Origin: DYMC01 sp035406705
GTDB lineage: Bacteria > Verrucomicrobiota > Lentisphaeria > Victivallales > GWF2-50-93
Direction of reading: 5' to 3'
DNA length: 13,394 nt
Assembly: GCA_964426675.1 (NCBI GenBank)
Contig: CAYRRM010000051.1
Coordinates: forward strand, 1 to 13,394
In this document: one piece after another, positions 1 to 7,322 of the stretch
How the letters are laid out: every line of letters begins with the position of its first letter
Position numbering within the stretch: position 1 is the first letter of the stretch
The notes under the pieces: generated by a model
The model's database searches: none
What the model was told of the DNA's origin: nothing
Seen by the model: only the letters and a program-made list of their open reading frames with translations
Program-made: the position numbers and the translations under genes

Positions 1-1
1 C

Positions 2-631
2 AATGCCGAAATTATCGTATATGAGCCCACTAAAGAAATCAGTGAAAAACTAAAAAAGGAACGTGTAAAATTAACTGAAGCAAGAGCCCTGATGCTTTAT
101 GTGCTTTATGAATTGGTAAAGCAAGGTGAATATGTATCAGAATTTTCGGCTGAAAAGGTTTGCTATTTTTTACAAAAATTTGGGGCAAAAAAATATTTCA
201 ACTTGGAATTTAAACCCAATTTTTACGGTCCATATTCCGGAAAAGTAAAGTATGTGCTTAATTATTTGAATGACAGTTATATTACAGGATACAGCAATTT
301 AAGCAAAAAACCATTTGAGCCATTATTATTGGTGGCTGACGGATATGAAGAGGTAAAAAATTTTGTAAACTCCAATAGTGAGCTAAAACAAATTGCCAAA
401 AAAACTACCAATTTTTTGGATGGTTTTTATTCTGACTTCGGGCTTGAATTACTATCTACGATTGATTGGATAAAGGATAGCAAAAAAACGGATGATATCA
501 ATGTCATTAAAAACGAACTTAAGAATTGGAGTAATCGAAAAAGAAGCAAGTTTTCGGAGAATAGATATATTGAAATTGCCGTGAAACATATAAAAGAAAA
601 GCGGGAGTTTGAAGTATATGAGGAAACATAA
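2..631 (+). CDS. darG: DarG-like antitoxin, C-terminal part (5' end outside window)
   Basis: The reading frame is open from the left edge and ends with TAA, giving 209 residues of a longer protein. The first visible residues (AEIIVYEP) look like the last strand of a macro domain. The rest matches my memory of the DarG C-terminal domain: an ALMLYVLYELVKQG helix, a KVCYFLQKFGA segment, FYGPYSGKVKYVLNYL, and GFYSDFGLELLSTIDWI. In the known DarTG system, DarT ADP-ribosylates single-stranded DNA. DarG's macro domain removes the modification, and its C-terminal domain binds and blocks DarT. darT normally lies just upstream of darG, so it should be immediately left of this window; that is inference. 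The next gene starts 40 bases later on the same strand, in a defence-type neighbourhood. The macro-domain catalytic residues cannot be checked here, so an orphan macro-domain protein is possible. The C-terminal assignment is fairly sure. Confidence 0.8.
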   Translation, partial: NAEIIVYEPTKEISEKLKKERVKLTEARALMLYVLYELVKQGEYVSEFSAEKVCYFLQKFGAKKYFNLEFKPNFYGPYSGKVKYVLNYLNDSYITGYSNLSKKPFEPLLLVADGYEEVKNFVNSNSELKQIAKKTTNFLDGFYSDFGLELLSTIDWIKDSKKTDDINVIKNELKNWSNRKRSKFSENRYIEIAVKHIKEKREFEVYEET

Positions 632-671
632 CACAGCAATATCCGTAAACCTCAAAAAACAGGAATAATGT

Positions 672-1838
672 ATGGAAGCAAAAGAAATATTAGATATAAT
701 AGGCAGAGGTGAAAGCAGTACCGTACAATTTAAGGAGAATACGTATAATGAATTAAGTATTGCTCAGGAAATGGTGGCTTTCTCAAATACTGAAGGCGGA
801 CTAATAATAATAGGTGTGGATGATAAGACCTGGGAAATAAAAGGTCTTACAAAAGAAGATATTAATCGGCTTAATAATCTCTTAATCAATGCAGCAGAGC
901 AGCAGGTAAAGCCTCCCATCTATATAACTACTGAAAATATAACTATAGAGAATAAACTGGTTATGGTTGTAAAAGTGCCAAAAGGGACGGCTATCCCTTA
1001 CAAGGATAAGGACGGAGCAATCTGGGTAAAAAACGGGGCAAACAAAAGAAGAGTAACCAGTAATGAAGAATTGGCAAGACTCCTGCAAACATCAGGGTAT
1101 TTATATGCAGAAGAGAGAATTATAGAACATAGTTCTATAACGGAAGATTTAGATAAAATAAAATTTGCTACTTTTGTAAGAGAACAATACAATGAAGAAA
1201 TTAGCGATAATCGTGATATTGAAAAGCATATTAACAACTTGAGACTGGGTAAGGATGGTAAATTGAATATAGCCGGTGCTTTGTTATTTGGAAAGAATTT
1301 AAAAAAACTTTTACCTCAATTCTATATCACTGCCATCTGGTTCTGGGAAAATAAAATAACAGACACGTCTTACAGAAGCAGCGATAACATCTATGGCACA
1401 ATTGATGAATTATACAAAAAGGGCTTTGATTTTATTGTTTCAAAGCTTGATAAAGTTCAACCAAAAGACAGAAACTTTAATAGCATCGGTGAACTTGAAA
1501 TACCGGAAATCGTAATAACAGAGATTTTGGTAAATGCTTTGGTACACAGGGATTATTTTATTAATGACTCTATTAAGATTTTTGTATTTGAAAACAGAAT
1601 TGAAATCATTAGCCCCGGTGCTTTACCAAATAATTTAACCGAAGAACAAGTAAAAAAAGGCATCCGCCGCACCAGAAATAATATCATCGCATCTTTTGCT
1701 CCATATTTAATGGAGTACAGAGGAGCAGGAAGCGGTATTCTAAGAGCCCTAAAAGTATACCCTGATTTTGACATCAAAAATGAAAAAGAAAATGAAAGAG
1801 TAGTCGTGATAATAAACCGACACAGAAATACTATATGA
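672..1838 (+). CDS. AlbA_2 (Schlafen-like) / HATPase_c_4 ATP-binding protein
   Basis: This 388-residue protein has two recognisable parts. Residues about 10-135 fit the AlbA_2 (divergent AAA-4/Schlafen-type) domain: GESSTVQFKEN at 13-23, an AFSNTEGG turn, and IIIGVDDK followed by I.GL. Residues about 280-375 fit the RecG-like GHKL ATPase module HATPase_c_4: EILVNALVHRDY with Asn288 and His292-Arg293-Asp294, ENRIEIISPGALP, and the glycine turn GAGSGI at 351-356. Proteins of this architecture are often annotated as transcriptional regulators or ATP-dependent helicase-like proteins and are common in defence islands; their biochemical role is poorly known. No C-terminal winged helix is evident, so this is a short form. 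The start is supported by AGGA at 661-664, seven bases upstream. The stop overlaps the res start in ATGA, which implies translational coupling and a shared role with the nuclease. Confidence 0.85.
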   Translation: MEAKEILDIIGRGESSTVQFKENTYNELSIAQEMVAFSNTEGGLIIIGVDDKTWEIKGLTKEDINRLNNLLINAAEQQVKPPIYITTENITIENKLVMVVKVPKGTAIPYKDKDGAIWVKNGANKRRVTSNEELARLLQTSGYLYAEERIIEHSSITEDLDKIKFATFVREQYNEEISDNRDIEKHINNLRLGKDGKLNIAGALLFGKNLKKLLPQFYITAIWFWENKITDTSYRSSDNIYGTIDELYKKGFDFIVSKLDKVQPKDRNFNSIGELEIPEIVITEILVNALVHRDYFINDSIKIFVFENRIEIISPGALPNNLTEEQVKKGIRRTRNNIIASFAPYLMEYRGAGSGILRALKVYPDFDIKNEKENERVVVIINRHRNTI

Positions 1839-4528
1839 AACTCACATTTGAACCTAACCTTGACTATCAGCTACGAGCAATCAATGCCGTAGTTAACCTT
1901 TTTGAAAGTCAGCCAAAAGATGATGATGGGTTGACAATTACTCTCATTGATAAAGATGAGAGTCAGCTTTTTCGTGAAATAAATGCCATTGCCAACAGGC
2001 TAACTATTTCAGAAGAACAGATATTTGAAAATCTAATCAAGGTTCAACAGACAAATGAAATTCAACCTCTTATTAAAAAAGAAGAGTTTAATAAAAACGG
2101 TCTCAACTTTACCGTTGAGATGGAAACAGGAACAGGGAAAACCTATGTTTACCTTCGTACAATTTACGAACTTAATAAAAAATATGGCTTCAAGAAATTT
2201 GTTATTGTGGTTCCATCTATTGCAATACGTGAAGGCGTGCTAAAGAACCTTGAAATTACCTTTGAACATTTTCAAAATCTTTACGACAATGTGCCTGTAA
2301 ATTATTATGTCTATGAGAGTGGAAAGGTATCTATTTTACGTTCCTTTGCAACCAATAACAATATAGAAATTCTTGTTATTAATATCGATTCCTTTGCCAA
2401 AGATGAAAATATTATCAATCGTCCTAATGATAAATTAAGCGGACATGAGCCAATCAAATTTATACAGGCAAGCCAACCCATTGTTATTGTGGATGAACCG
2501 CAAAACATGGAAACAGAAAAAAGAAAATCTGCCATTGCAAGTTTAAATCCCCTTTGCACGTTAAGGTATTCTGCCACTCATCGCAATCTATATAATCTTG
2601 TTTATAGCTTAAATCCGATAAAAGCTTACGATCTTGGTCTTGTGAAACAAATTGAGGTTGATTCTGTAGTTGAAGAGAATGCTTATAATGATGCCTACAT
2701 TGCTGTGGAAGAGATTAAATCGCAAAAAACAAAAGTTACGGCAAAACTTTCTATTCATGTAGATGATAAAGATGGAGTAAAAAAGAAAAGTATTACGGTA
2801 AAAGTTGGTAATGATCTTTATCAATTATCCGGCAATCGGGATGTTTACAAAGGGTATGTAATTGAAGAAATAGATGTTACCAATCAAACTATTACATTTA
2901 CAAATGGAAATGCTCTTTCTAAAGGTTCATCACAGGGAGGGCTCACCGATGAAATCATGCGTTTTCAAATAAAAAGAACAATAGAAGAACATCTCAACAA
3001 GGAACTTAAACTCTACAAACAGGGCATAAAAATTCTCTCGCTTTTCTTTATTGATAGGGTTGCCAATTATCGATATTATGATGAACAGGGAAATACACAA
3101 AAAGGAAAAATTGCAAAATGGTTTGAAGATGTTTATCTTGAATATATCAACAAACCGCAATTTGCCAAATTAAGAAAAATTTTTCATAATGGAAGTATTG
3201 ACATAGATAAAATACACAATGGCTACTTTTCGCAGGATAAAAAGGGACGACTCAAAGATACGCGAGGTGAAAGCGAAGATGATTTGAATACTTATGACTT
3301 GATAATGAAGGATAAGGAAAAATTGCTTGGTATAGAAAATCCATTACGGTTTATTTTTTCTCATACAGCACTGCGCGAAGGATGGGATAACCCGAATGTA
3401 TTTCAGATATGTACTTTAAACGAAACTAAATCAGAGATAAAAAAACGTCAGGAAATTGGACGCGGGCTACGTCTGGCAGTAAATCAAGATGGCTTTCGAA
3501 TATATGATAAAAACATCAATAAACTTACAGTTGTTGCCAATGAATCATACGAAATCTTTGCAAAGCAACTTCAAAGCGAGATAGAAGAGGATTGTGGTGT
3601 TAGTTTTGAAGGCAGAATTAAAAACAAAAGAAAAAGAATTGCCATTAAGTATCGCAAAGGATTTGAAGTAGATCCAAAATTTCTTGAAATTTGGGAAAAA
3701 GTCAAACATAAAACCCGTTATTCTGTTGAATACAATACACAGGAGCTTATAGAAAAATCCTCAAAAACCATTTCAGAACTCCCTCAAACTCCATCTCCTG
3801 CTTTGCGTTCAACCAGATTTAAAATCGATATTACCAATAAAGGTATTGACATGCGCTTAGTAATCGATAGACAAGAAATGTATGGCAATGAACATTGCTG
3901 GATTTTACCCGATATTATAGATTATATTCAACAAAAAACCGAACTTACCAGATTAACGATTGTTGAAATTTTAAATAAAGCCGGAAAATGGCAATATCTC
4001 TCTACTAATCCTCAATACTTTATTGACCAATGTGTTGCAATAATTAAAAAAACCTTGAGTGAATTAATGGTTGACGGTATAAAATACGAAAAAATTGGTA
4101 ATAAGTATTACGAAATGAAACTCTTTGAAGAACAGGAACTTGAAACCTATCTGGATAACTTGACTTTCAAAGTAAGCAATAAAGAAAAAACAATTTACGA
4201 AGAATATATTCCCTTAGATTCTCAAGTAGAAAGCCAATTCGCAAAAGATTGTGAAAGCAGCGAGCAAATTGAGTTTTACTTTAAACTTCCTTCGTGGTTT
4301 AAAATCCCAACTCCAATTGGCAGCTATAACCCTGACTGGGCTGTGATATTTAAAAACGAAAAGAAAATTTATTTCGTAGCAGAAACAAAAGATACCGGTG
4401 GCGACAACGTCGATACTTCACAACTTCTTCCTGATGAACAGATTAAGATAAAATGCGGGAAAAAACATTATCAAATTTTTAAAGATGTTGAGTACAAGGT
4501 TGTAAAGAGTGTTAGAGAATTATCTTAA
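1835..4528 (+). CDS. res: Type III restriction-modification Res subunit (helicase-nuclease)
   Basis: This 897-residue protein carries the superfamily 2 helicase motifs of type III Res subunits. They are Walker A METGTGKT (96-103), Walker B VDEPQ (Asp220-Glu221), motif III SAT (246-248), the LREGWDNPNVF region (513-523), and arginine-finger motif VI QEIGRGLR (539-546). The C-terminal endonuclease is also complete: YNPDW with Asp834, then ETK with Glu850 and Lys852, a normal PD-ExK site. The size is near or slightly below that usual for Res (about 900-1000). A family Res works with a Mod subunit that recognises and methylates DNA, then translocates and cuts between two head-to-head sites. No mod is adjacent downstream. 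The gene has no clear Shine-Dalgarno and starts inside the previous stop (ATGA), so it probably depends on coupled translation. All key residues are present, so it looks functional, unless mod is truly absent. Confidence 0.92.
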   Translation: MKLTFEPNLDYQLRAINAVVNLFESQPKDDDGLTITLIDKDESQLFREINAIANRLTISEEQIFENLIKVQQTNEIQPLIKKEEFNKNGLNFTVEMETGTGKTYVYLRTIYELNKKYGFKKFVIVVPSIAIREGVLKNLEITFEHFQNLYDNVPVNYYVYESGKVSILRSFATNNNIEILVINIDSFAKDENIINRPNDKLSGHEPIKFIQASQPIVIVDEPQNMETEKRKSAIASLNPLCTLRYSATHRNLYNLVYSLNPIKAYDLGLVKQIEVDSVVEENAYNDAYIAVEEIKSQKTKVTAKLSIHVDDKDGVKKKSITVKVGNDLYQLSGNRDVYKGYVIEEIDVTNQTITFTNGNALSKGSSQGGLTDEIMRFQIKRTIEEHLNKELKLYKQGIKILSLFFIDRVANYRYYDEQGNTQKGKIAKWFEDVYLEYINKPQFAKLRKIFHNGSIDIDKIHNGYFSQDKKGRLKDTRGESEDDLNTYDLIMKDKEKLLGIENPLRFIFSHTALREGWDNPNVFQICTLNETKSEIKKRQEIGRGLRLAVNQDGFRIYDKNINKLTVVANESYEIFAKQLQSEIEEDCGVSFEGRIKNKRKRIAIKYRKGFEVDPKFLEIWEKVKHKTRYSVEYNTQELIEKSSKTISELPQTPSPALRSTRFKIDITNKGIDMRLVIDRQEMYGNEHCWILPDIIDYIQQKTELTRLTIVEILNKAGKWQYLSTNPQYFIDQCVAIIKKTLSELMVDGIKYEKIGNKYYEMKLFEEQELETYLDNLTFKVSNKEKTIYEEYIPLDSQVESQFAKDCESSEQIEFYFKLPSWFKIPTPIGSYNPDWAVIFKNEKKIYFVAETKDTGGDNVDTSQLLPDEQIKIKCGKKHYQIFKDVEYKVVKSVRELS

Positions 4529-4571
4529 GAAGATAATAGAAGGACCAATAGAACTGTATAAGAAAAAGTAA

Positions 4572-4667
4572 AAAAAGATTTTGCACAAATACGGATATCC
4601 GCCGGATAAAGAGAATATGGCAACGGAAACCGTATTGAAGCAGGCGGAATTTTTGATCAATAGCTGA
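4572..4667 (+). pseudogene. Remnant of type I restriction subunit HsdR C-terminus
   Basis: The frame beginning right after a TAA at 4569-4571 encodes 31 residues ending in TGA. It contains HKYGYPPDK and then ATETVLKQAE. From memory, this closely resembles the final segment of HsdR proteins (DUF3387-type C-terminus, RKYGYPPDKQ..AT..VLEQAE). There is no start codon or room for the other ~1000 residues, so this is a leftover 3' end. Just upstream, in a different frame, GTA AAA AAA reads Val-Lys-Lys. Removing one A from the seven-A run (4570-4576) would join it to Ile-Leu-His-Lys, so a frameshift may sit here. It lies 43 bases behind the intact res stop. This suggests that a type I system once occupied the locus and was replaced or deleted. 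A fortuitous match is unlikely given the two conserved blocks at correct spacing. Confidence 0.65.
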
Positions 4668-4711
4668 GCTAAAAGTGTGATATAAGCAAAGTGAGTGAAA
4701 AATAGGGGGTA

Positions 4712-4762
4712 ATGAAAGGAAAAGTCGTATCTATCTTTTTAATTTTTGTAGGGGGCTACTGA
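4712..4762 (+). CDS. Possible 16-codon hydrophobic micro-ORF
   Basis: ATG at 4712 opens a 16-codon frame with a basic start (MKGK) and a hydrophobic middle (VVSIFLIFVGG), resembling the beginning of a signal peptide. A G-rich tract (4705-4709) precedes it, but only two bases before the ATG, which is too close for a normal ribosome site. It ends just before the terminator at 4770. It may be a truncated gene start, a small membrane peptide, or chance; I cannot tell which. Confidence 0.15.
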   Translation: MKGKVVSIFLIFVGGY

Positions 4763-4769
4763 AAGAAGA

Positions 4770-4799
4770 TTTTCGCGTTTTTGGGCGAAAAGTTTTTTT
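4770..4799 (+). terminator. Rho-independent terminator closing the defence cluster
   Basis: A perfect 7-base inverted repeat, TTTTCGC (4770-4776) and GCGAAAA (4785-4791), encloses an 8-base loop. G and seven T residues (4793-4799) follow. This is the expected + strand terminator layout, placed after res and the HsdR remnant. It also separates them from the oppositely oriented phosphatase gene, whose stop is at 4843. The - strand side lacks a comparable T tract. Confidence 0.75.
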
Positions 4800-4842
4800 G
4801 CGTATACTCTTTATGATTTAAGGGCTCGTTTTTTTGGATATT

Positions 4843-5454
4843 TCACTGGATTACCGATTTTGCAAGATATTCTACTTTGAATCTATTTTTCTCAAATGAA
4901 ATTTTTGTAACAGAACAATTATCTATTTTTTCTACTTCTATACTGCACATAGATTTCACGAGAGCAGCAATAGTAGCCATATGAGAAATCAATACGATAT
5001 TCTTGAGCTCAGGATATGATAAAAACTGCTTTGTCAGCGAATTTCGCAAATATACGGCGCGTCTTAAAATATCCTCTTTAGTTTCAAAATATTGAGGAAG
5101 CCATTTTTCATCAGTATAACTTCCATCTATTTTTGAGTTTGCAAGGGCAATTTCCTTTAGAGATTTTGCCTGATATTTTTGCGGAAAAATAGTTTCTGAA
5201 AAAAATTCATGAAGCAATGGTTCAAGAAAAAATTTTGCATTAAAACTTTCTGTTATAATTTCTGCTGTTTGAATTGTCCTGAGAAATGGGCTGCTCAAAA
5301 ACTTTATATTTCCACTAATCTCAGTTTTAAGGAAAGAAGCACAGCTAACCGCTTGAGCTTTCCCACGCGGAGATAATGAAGAATCCGGATTATCAGAAAA
5401 ACCACTATTTGCAAGGGATTCACCGTGTCTTATAATAAAAAAAAACCTTTCCAC
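4843..5454 (-). CDS. Histidine phosphatase (phosphoglycerate mutase-like) family protein
   Basis: The protein is a histidine-phosphatase (branch 1) fold. It has the N-terminal FFFIIRHGES with catalytic His10 and Arg9, SSPFLRTIQTAEII with Arg59, a likely acid donor Glu83 in LLHEFF, and the second histidine His158 in LISHMATIAA (numbering from the GTG start). Members remove or move phosphoryl groups from sugars, phosphohistidine, nucleotides or cobalamin precursors; the substrate here cannot be told. The frame is open upstream to a TTG at 5520, but I prefer GTG at 5454. It has an AAAGGA Shine-Dalgarno about ten bases upstream, it puts only eight residues before RHG as is usual in the family, and a plausible promoter lies inside the extra 22 codons. 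The resulting length is 203 residues. It is divergent from recN. The family assignment is secure; the specific function is unknown. Confidence 0.85.
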   Translation of the reverse strand: MERFFFIIRHGESLANSGFSDNPDSSLSPRGKAQAVSCASFLKTEISGNIKFLSSPFLRTIQTAEIITESFNAKFFLEPLLHEFFSETIFPQKYQAKSLKEIALANSKIDGSYTDEKWLPQYFETKEDILRRAVYLRNSLTKQFLSYPELKNIVLISHMATIAALVKSMCSIEVEKIDNCSVTKISFEKNRFKVEYLAKSVIQ

Positions 5455-5493
5455 TGTAATTTTTTCCTTTGAAAAGAAACGTTTTTCTGAAAT

Positions 5494-5520
5494 ATTATAA
5501 TGCTCAGGATAAAAATTCAA
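5494..5520 (-). promoter_or_regulatory. Candidate promoter of the histidine phosphatase gene
   Basis: Read on the - strand, TTGAAT (5520-5515) is followed after 15 bases by TATAAT (5499-5494). Transcription would start near 5487, giving a leader of about 30 bases with an AAAGGA site before the GTG start at 5454. The spacing is two bases short of ideal and the region is AT-rich, so this is suggestive only. Confidence 0.4.
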
Positions 5521-5532
5521 AATTTCATTTTC

Positions 5533-5538
5533 TATAAT
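5533..5538 (+). promoter_or_regulatory. Candidate -10 box of recN (possibly leaderless)
   Basis: A perfect TATAAT ends seven bases before the recN ATG at 5545, so initiation would fall on or next to the start codon. No Shine-Dalgarno is seen upstream of the ATG, which fits a leaderless message. There is no good -35 hexamer at 17 bases. A second + strand TATAAT at 5496-5501 is an alternative that would give a 5' leader of about 37 bases, also without a ribosome site. Confidence 0.35.
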
Positions 5539-5544
5539 ATTCTC

Positions 5545-7197
5545 ATGATAGAAAATTTAAGGATAAAAAATTTTGCCCTTATAGATAAATTGCAAATGGA
5601 CTTTTCGCCCGGTTTTAATGTGATTACAGGTGAAACAGGAGCAGGAAAAACAATCATTATGCAAGCAATAAATCTACTAATGGGAGAAAGAGCATCAAAA
5701 GAAATCCTCCGACAGGACTCCAACGAATGCGAAATCTGCGCTGAAATAAAATTAAATGAAAAAATAATTAAAAAACTATCTTTTCTGCAGGAAATCGGAA
5801 TTTCATACGACGATAAATCCCTTATACTGAGAAGGATAATAACAACATCCTCTTCAAAAAATTATCTTAACGATACTCCTGTATCCCTTCAAACTTTAAA
5901 AACACTCGGAGAAATTTTGATTGACACTCATGGTCCGCACGAACACCAATCCTTACTTAAACAGTCTGTTCAACTTGAACTTCTCGACAATTACGCAAAT
6001 CTCAACGAATTATGCGAGAAAACTTTTAAATCTTATCAGGTATGGAATGACGCCATAAAAGAAAAAGAAGAATTTGAAAAGGATATTCCTGATGGCAAGG
6101 AGGAAGAATTTTTAAGATATATCATAAATGAGATTAGAACGGCAGAACTGCGTGAAAATGAAGAAGATGAGATATTATTAAAACATAAAATCCTTACAAA
6201 TGCACAAGATATTATTTCAGCAGTAAATAATTCTGTTAAAATCCTCTCTGATTCAGAGGAAAGCATCCTTGAAAAAATATTTGAATTAAATAGAATTCTA
6301 ACTACTATTGAAAAATCAGATCCTGAAAAGTCGGCAGAATTTTTTCAAGATACAGAATCTATTCGCACAAAAATAACAGAATTAACAGATAAACTCCTAA
6401 ATTACTCGGCAAAACTTGAACTCGATGAAAGAGAACTTGTCCAGATAGAAGAAAGACTTCGCATAATAAACTCATTAAAGAGGAAATATGGTAATGATAT
6501 AATGGCTATTCTGAAAACCGCAGAAGAGGCTGAACAAAAATTAGAAAAAATAAAAAACACCTCAATTTTAAGAGAAAAGCTACTTGCGAAAATCGCAAAA
6601 GCCAAAGAAGACTTTGAAAAAGCAGCAACTGAACTTAGAAAGCAGAGAAAACACTTTTCTGCTTTATTTGCAAAGGCAATAGAAAAAGAACTTGAAAAAC
6701 TCGGTTTTCTCAAATCAAGATTTTCTATTGATTTTTATGAAAGTGAAGCTGGACCAACAGGATTTGACAGGATTGATTTTATGTTCTCAGCAAATCCTGG
6801 AGAGCCTCTCAAACCATTAAGGAATATCGCGAGTAGTGGAGAAATCTCAAGGGTTATGTTAGCCTTAAAAACAGTGCTCGCTTCAGCAGATTCCGTTCCT
6901 ATCCTGATTTTTGATGAGATTGATTCAAATATTGGTGGAACCACTGCTGGAATTGTAGGTAGTGAACTTGCGAAACTCGCAAAAACTCACCAGTTAATAT
7001 GTATTTCTCATCTTCCACAGGTAGCCTCTGAGGCAGAGACACACTTCACTGTAGAAAAGATTAGTAAAAATAATAAAACTTTTACAAAAATAGAAAAAAT
7101 CTGTGGAGAAAAGAGGATTGCGGAAATAGCGAGGATGCTCGGCGGCACAGATGCCGCTTTAATGCACGCCAAAGAATTGCTTCGAAAACAGAAATAA
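5545..7197 (+). CDS. recN: DNA repair protein RecN (SMC-like ATPase)
   Basis: The protein is 550 residues from ATG 5545, the normal RecN length. The N-terminus MIENLRIKNFALI is typical. Walker A GETGAGKT is at 29-36. A long charged coiled-coil arm occupies about 155-370. The ABC signature region ASSGEISRVMLALK starts at 429, Walker B LIFDEIDSNIGG is around 454-463 with Asp457-Glu458, and the H-loop region ISHLPQVAS has His489. RecN is a cytoplasmic SMC-family ATPase that gathers or holds broken DNA for RecA-dependent repair. The frame extends 15 codons upstream to an ATG at 5500, but that adds a sequence foreign to the family and has no ribosome site, so I reject it. The signature has Ser where most RecN proteins have the first Gly of SGGE, and the Walker B tail is SNIGG rather than VGISG. 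It diverges from the phosphatase gene and lies 125 bases before the next gene. Confidence 0.95.
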   Translation: MIENLRIKNFALIDKLQMDFSPGFNVITGETGAGKTIIMQAINLLMGERASKEILRQDSNECEICAEIKLNEKIIKKLSFLQEIGISYDDKSLILRRIITTSSSKNYLNDTPVSLQTLKTLGEILIDTHGPHEHQSLLKQSVQLELLDNYANLNELCEKTFKSYQVWNDAIKEKEEFEKDIPDGKEEEFLRYIINEIRTAELRENEEDEILLKHKILTNAQDIISAVNNSVKILSDSEESILEKIFELNRILTTIEKSDPEKSAEFFQDTESIRTKITELTDKLLNYSAKLELDERELVQIEERLRIINSLKRKYGNDIMAILKTAEEAEQKLEKIKNTSILREKLLAKIAKAKEDFEKAATELRKQRKHFSALFAKAIEKELEKLGFLKSRFSIDFYESEAGPTGFDRIDFMFSANPGEPLKPLRNIASSGEISRVMLALKTVLASADSVPILIFDEIDSNIGGTTAGIVGSELAKLAKTHQLICISHLPQVASEAETHFTVEKISKNNKTFTKIEKICGEKRIAEIARMLGGTDAALMHAKELLRKQK

Positions 7198-7322
7198 CAG
7201 AGAAAAAGGAATAGTATTTTTAAACTTTAAAACCTATCTTAATATTTGAATTTTCGGAGGAATGAATTTTATTACTGCCTGTTTTTTCAGGAATTAAGAA
7301 AAAAACAATTACAAAGAGGAGA

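Noticed and set aside
5500..5544. Upstream 15-codon extension of recN from ATG 5500
   Set aside because: It has no ribosome site, adds sequence not seen in RecN proteins, and MIENLRIKNFALI from 5545 matches the family start.
7278..7291. CCTG, six T, CAGG as a possible terminator after recN
   Set aside because: The stem is only four pairs, the T residues are in the loop rather than after the stem, and no T tract follows.
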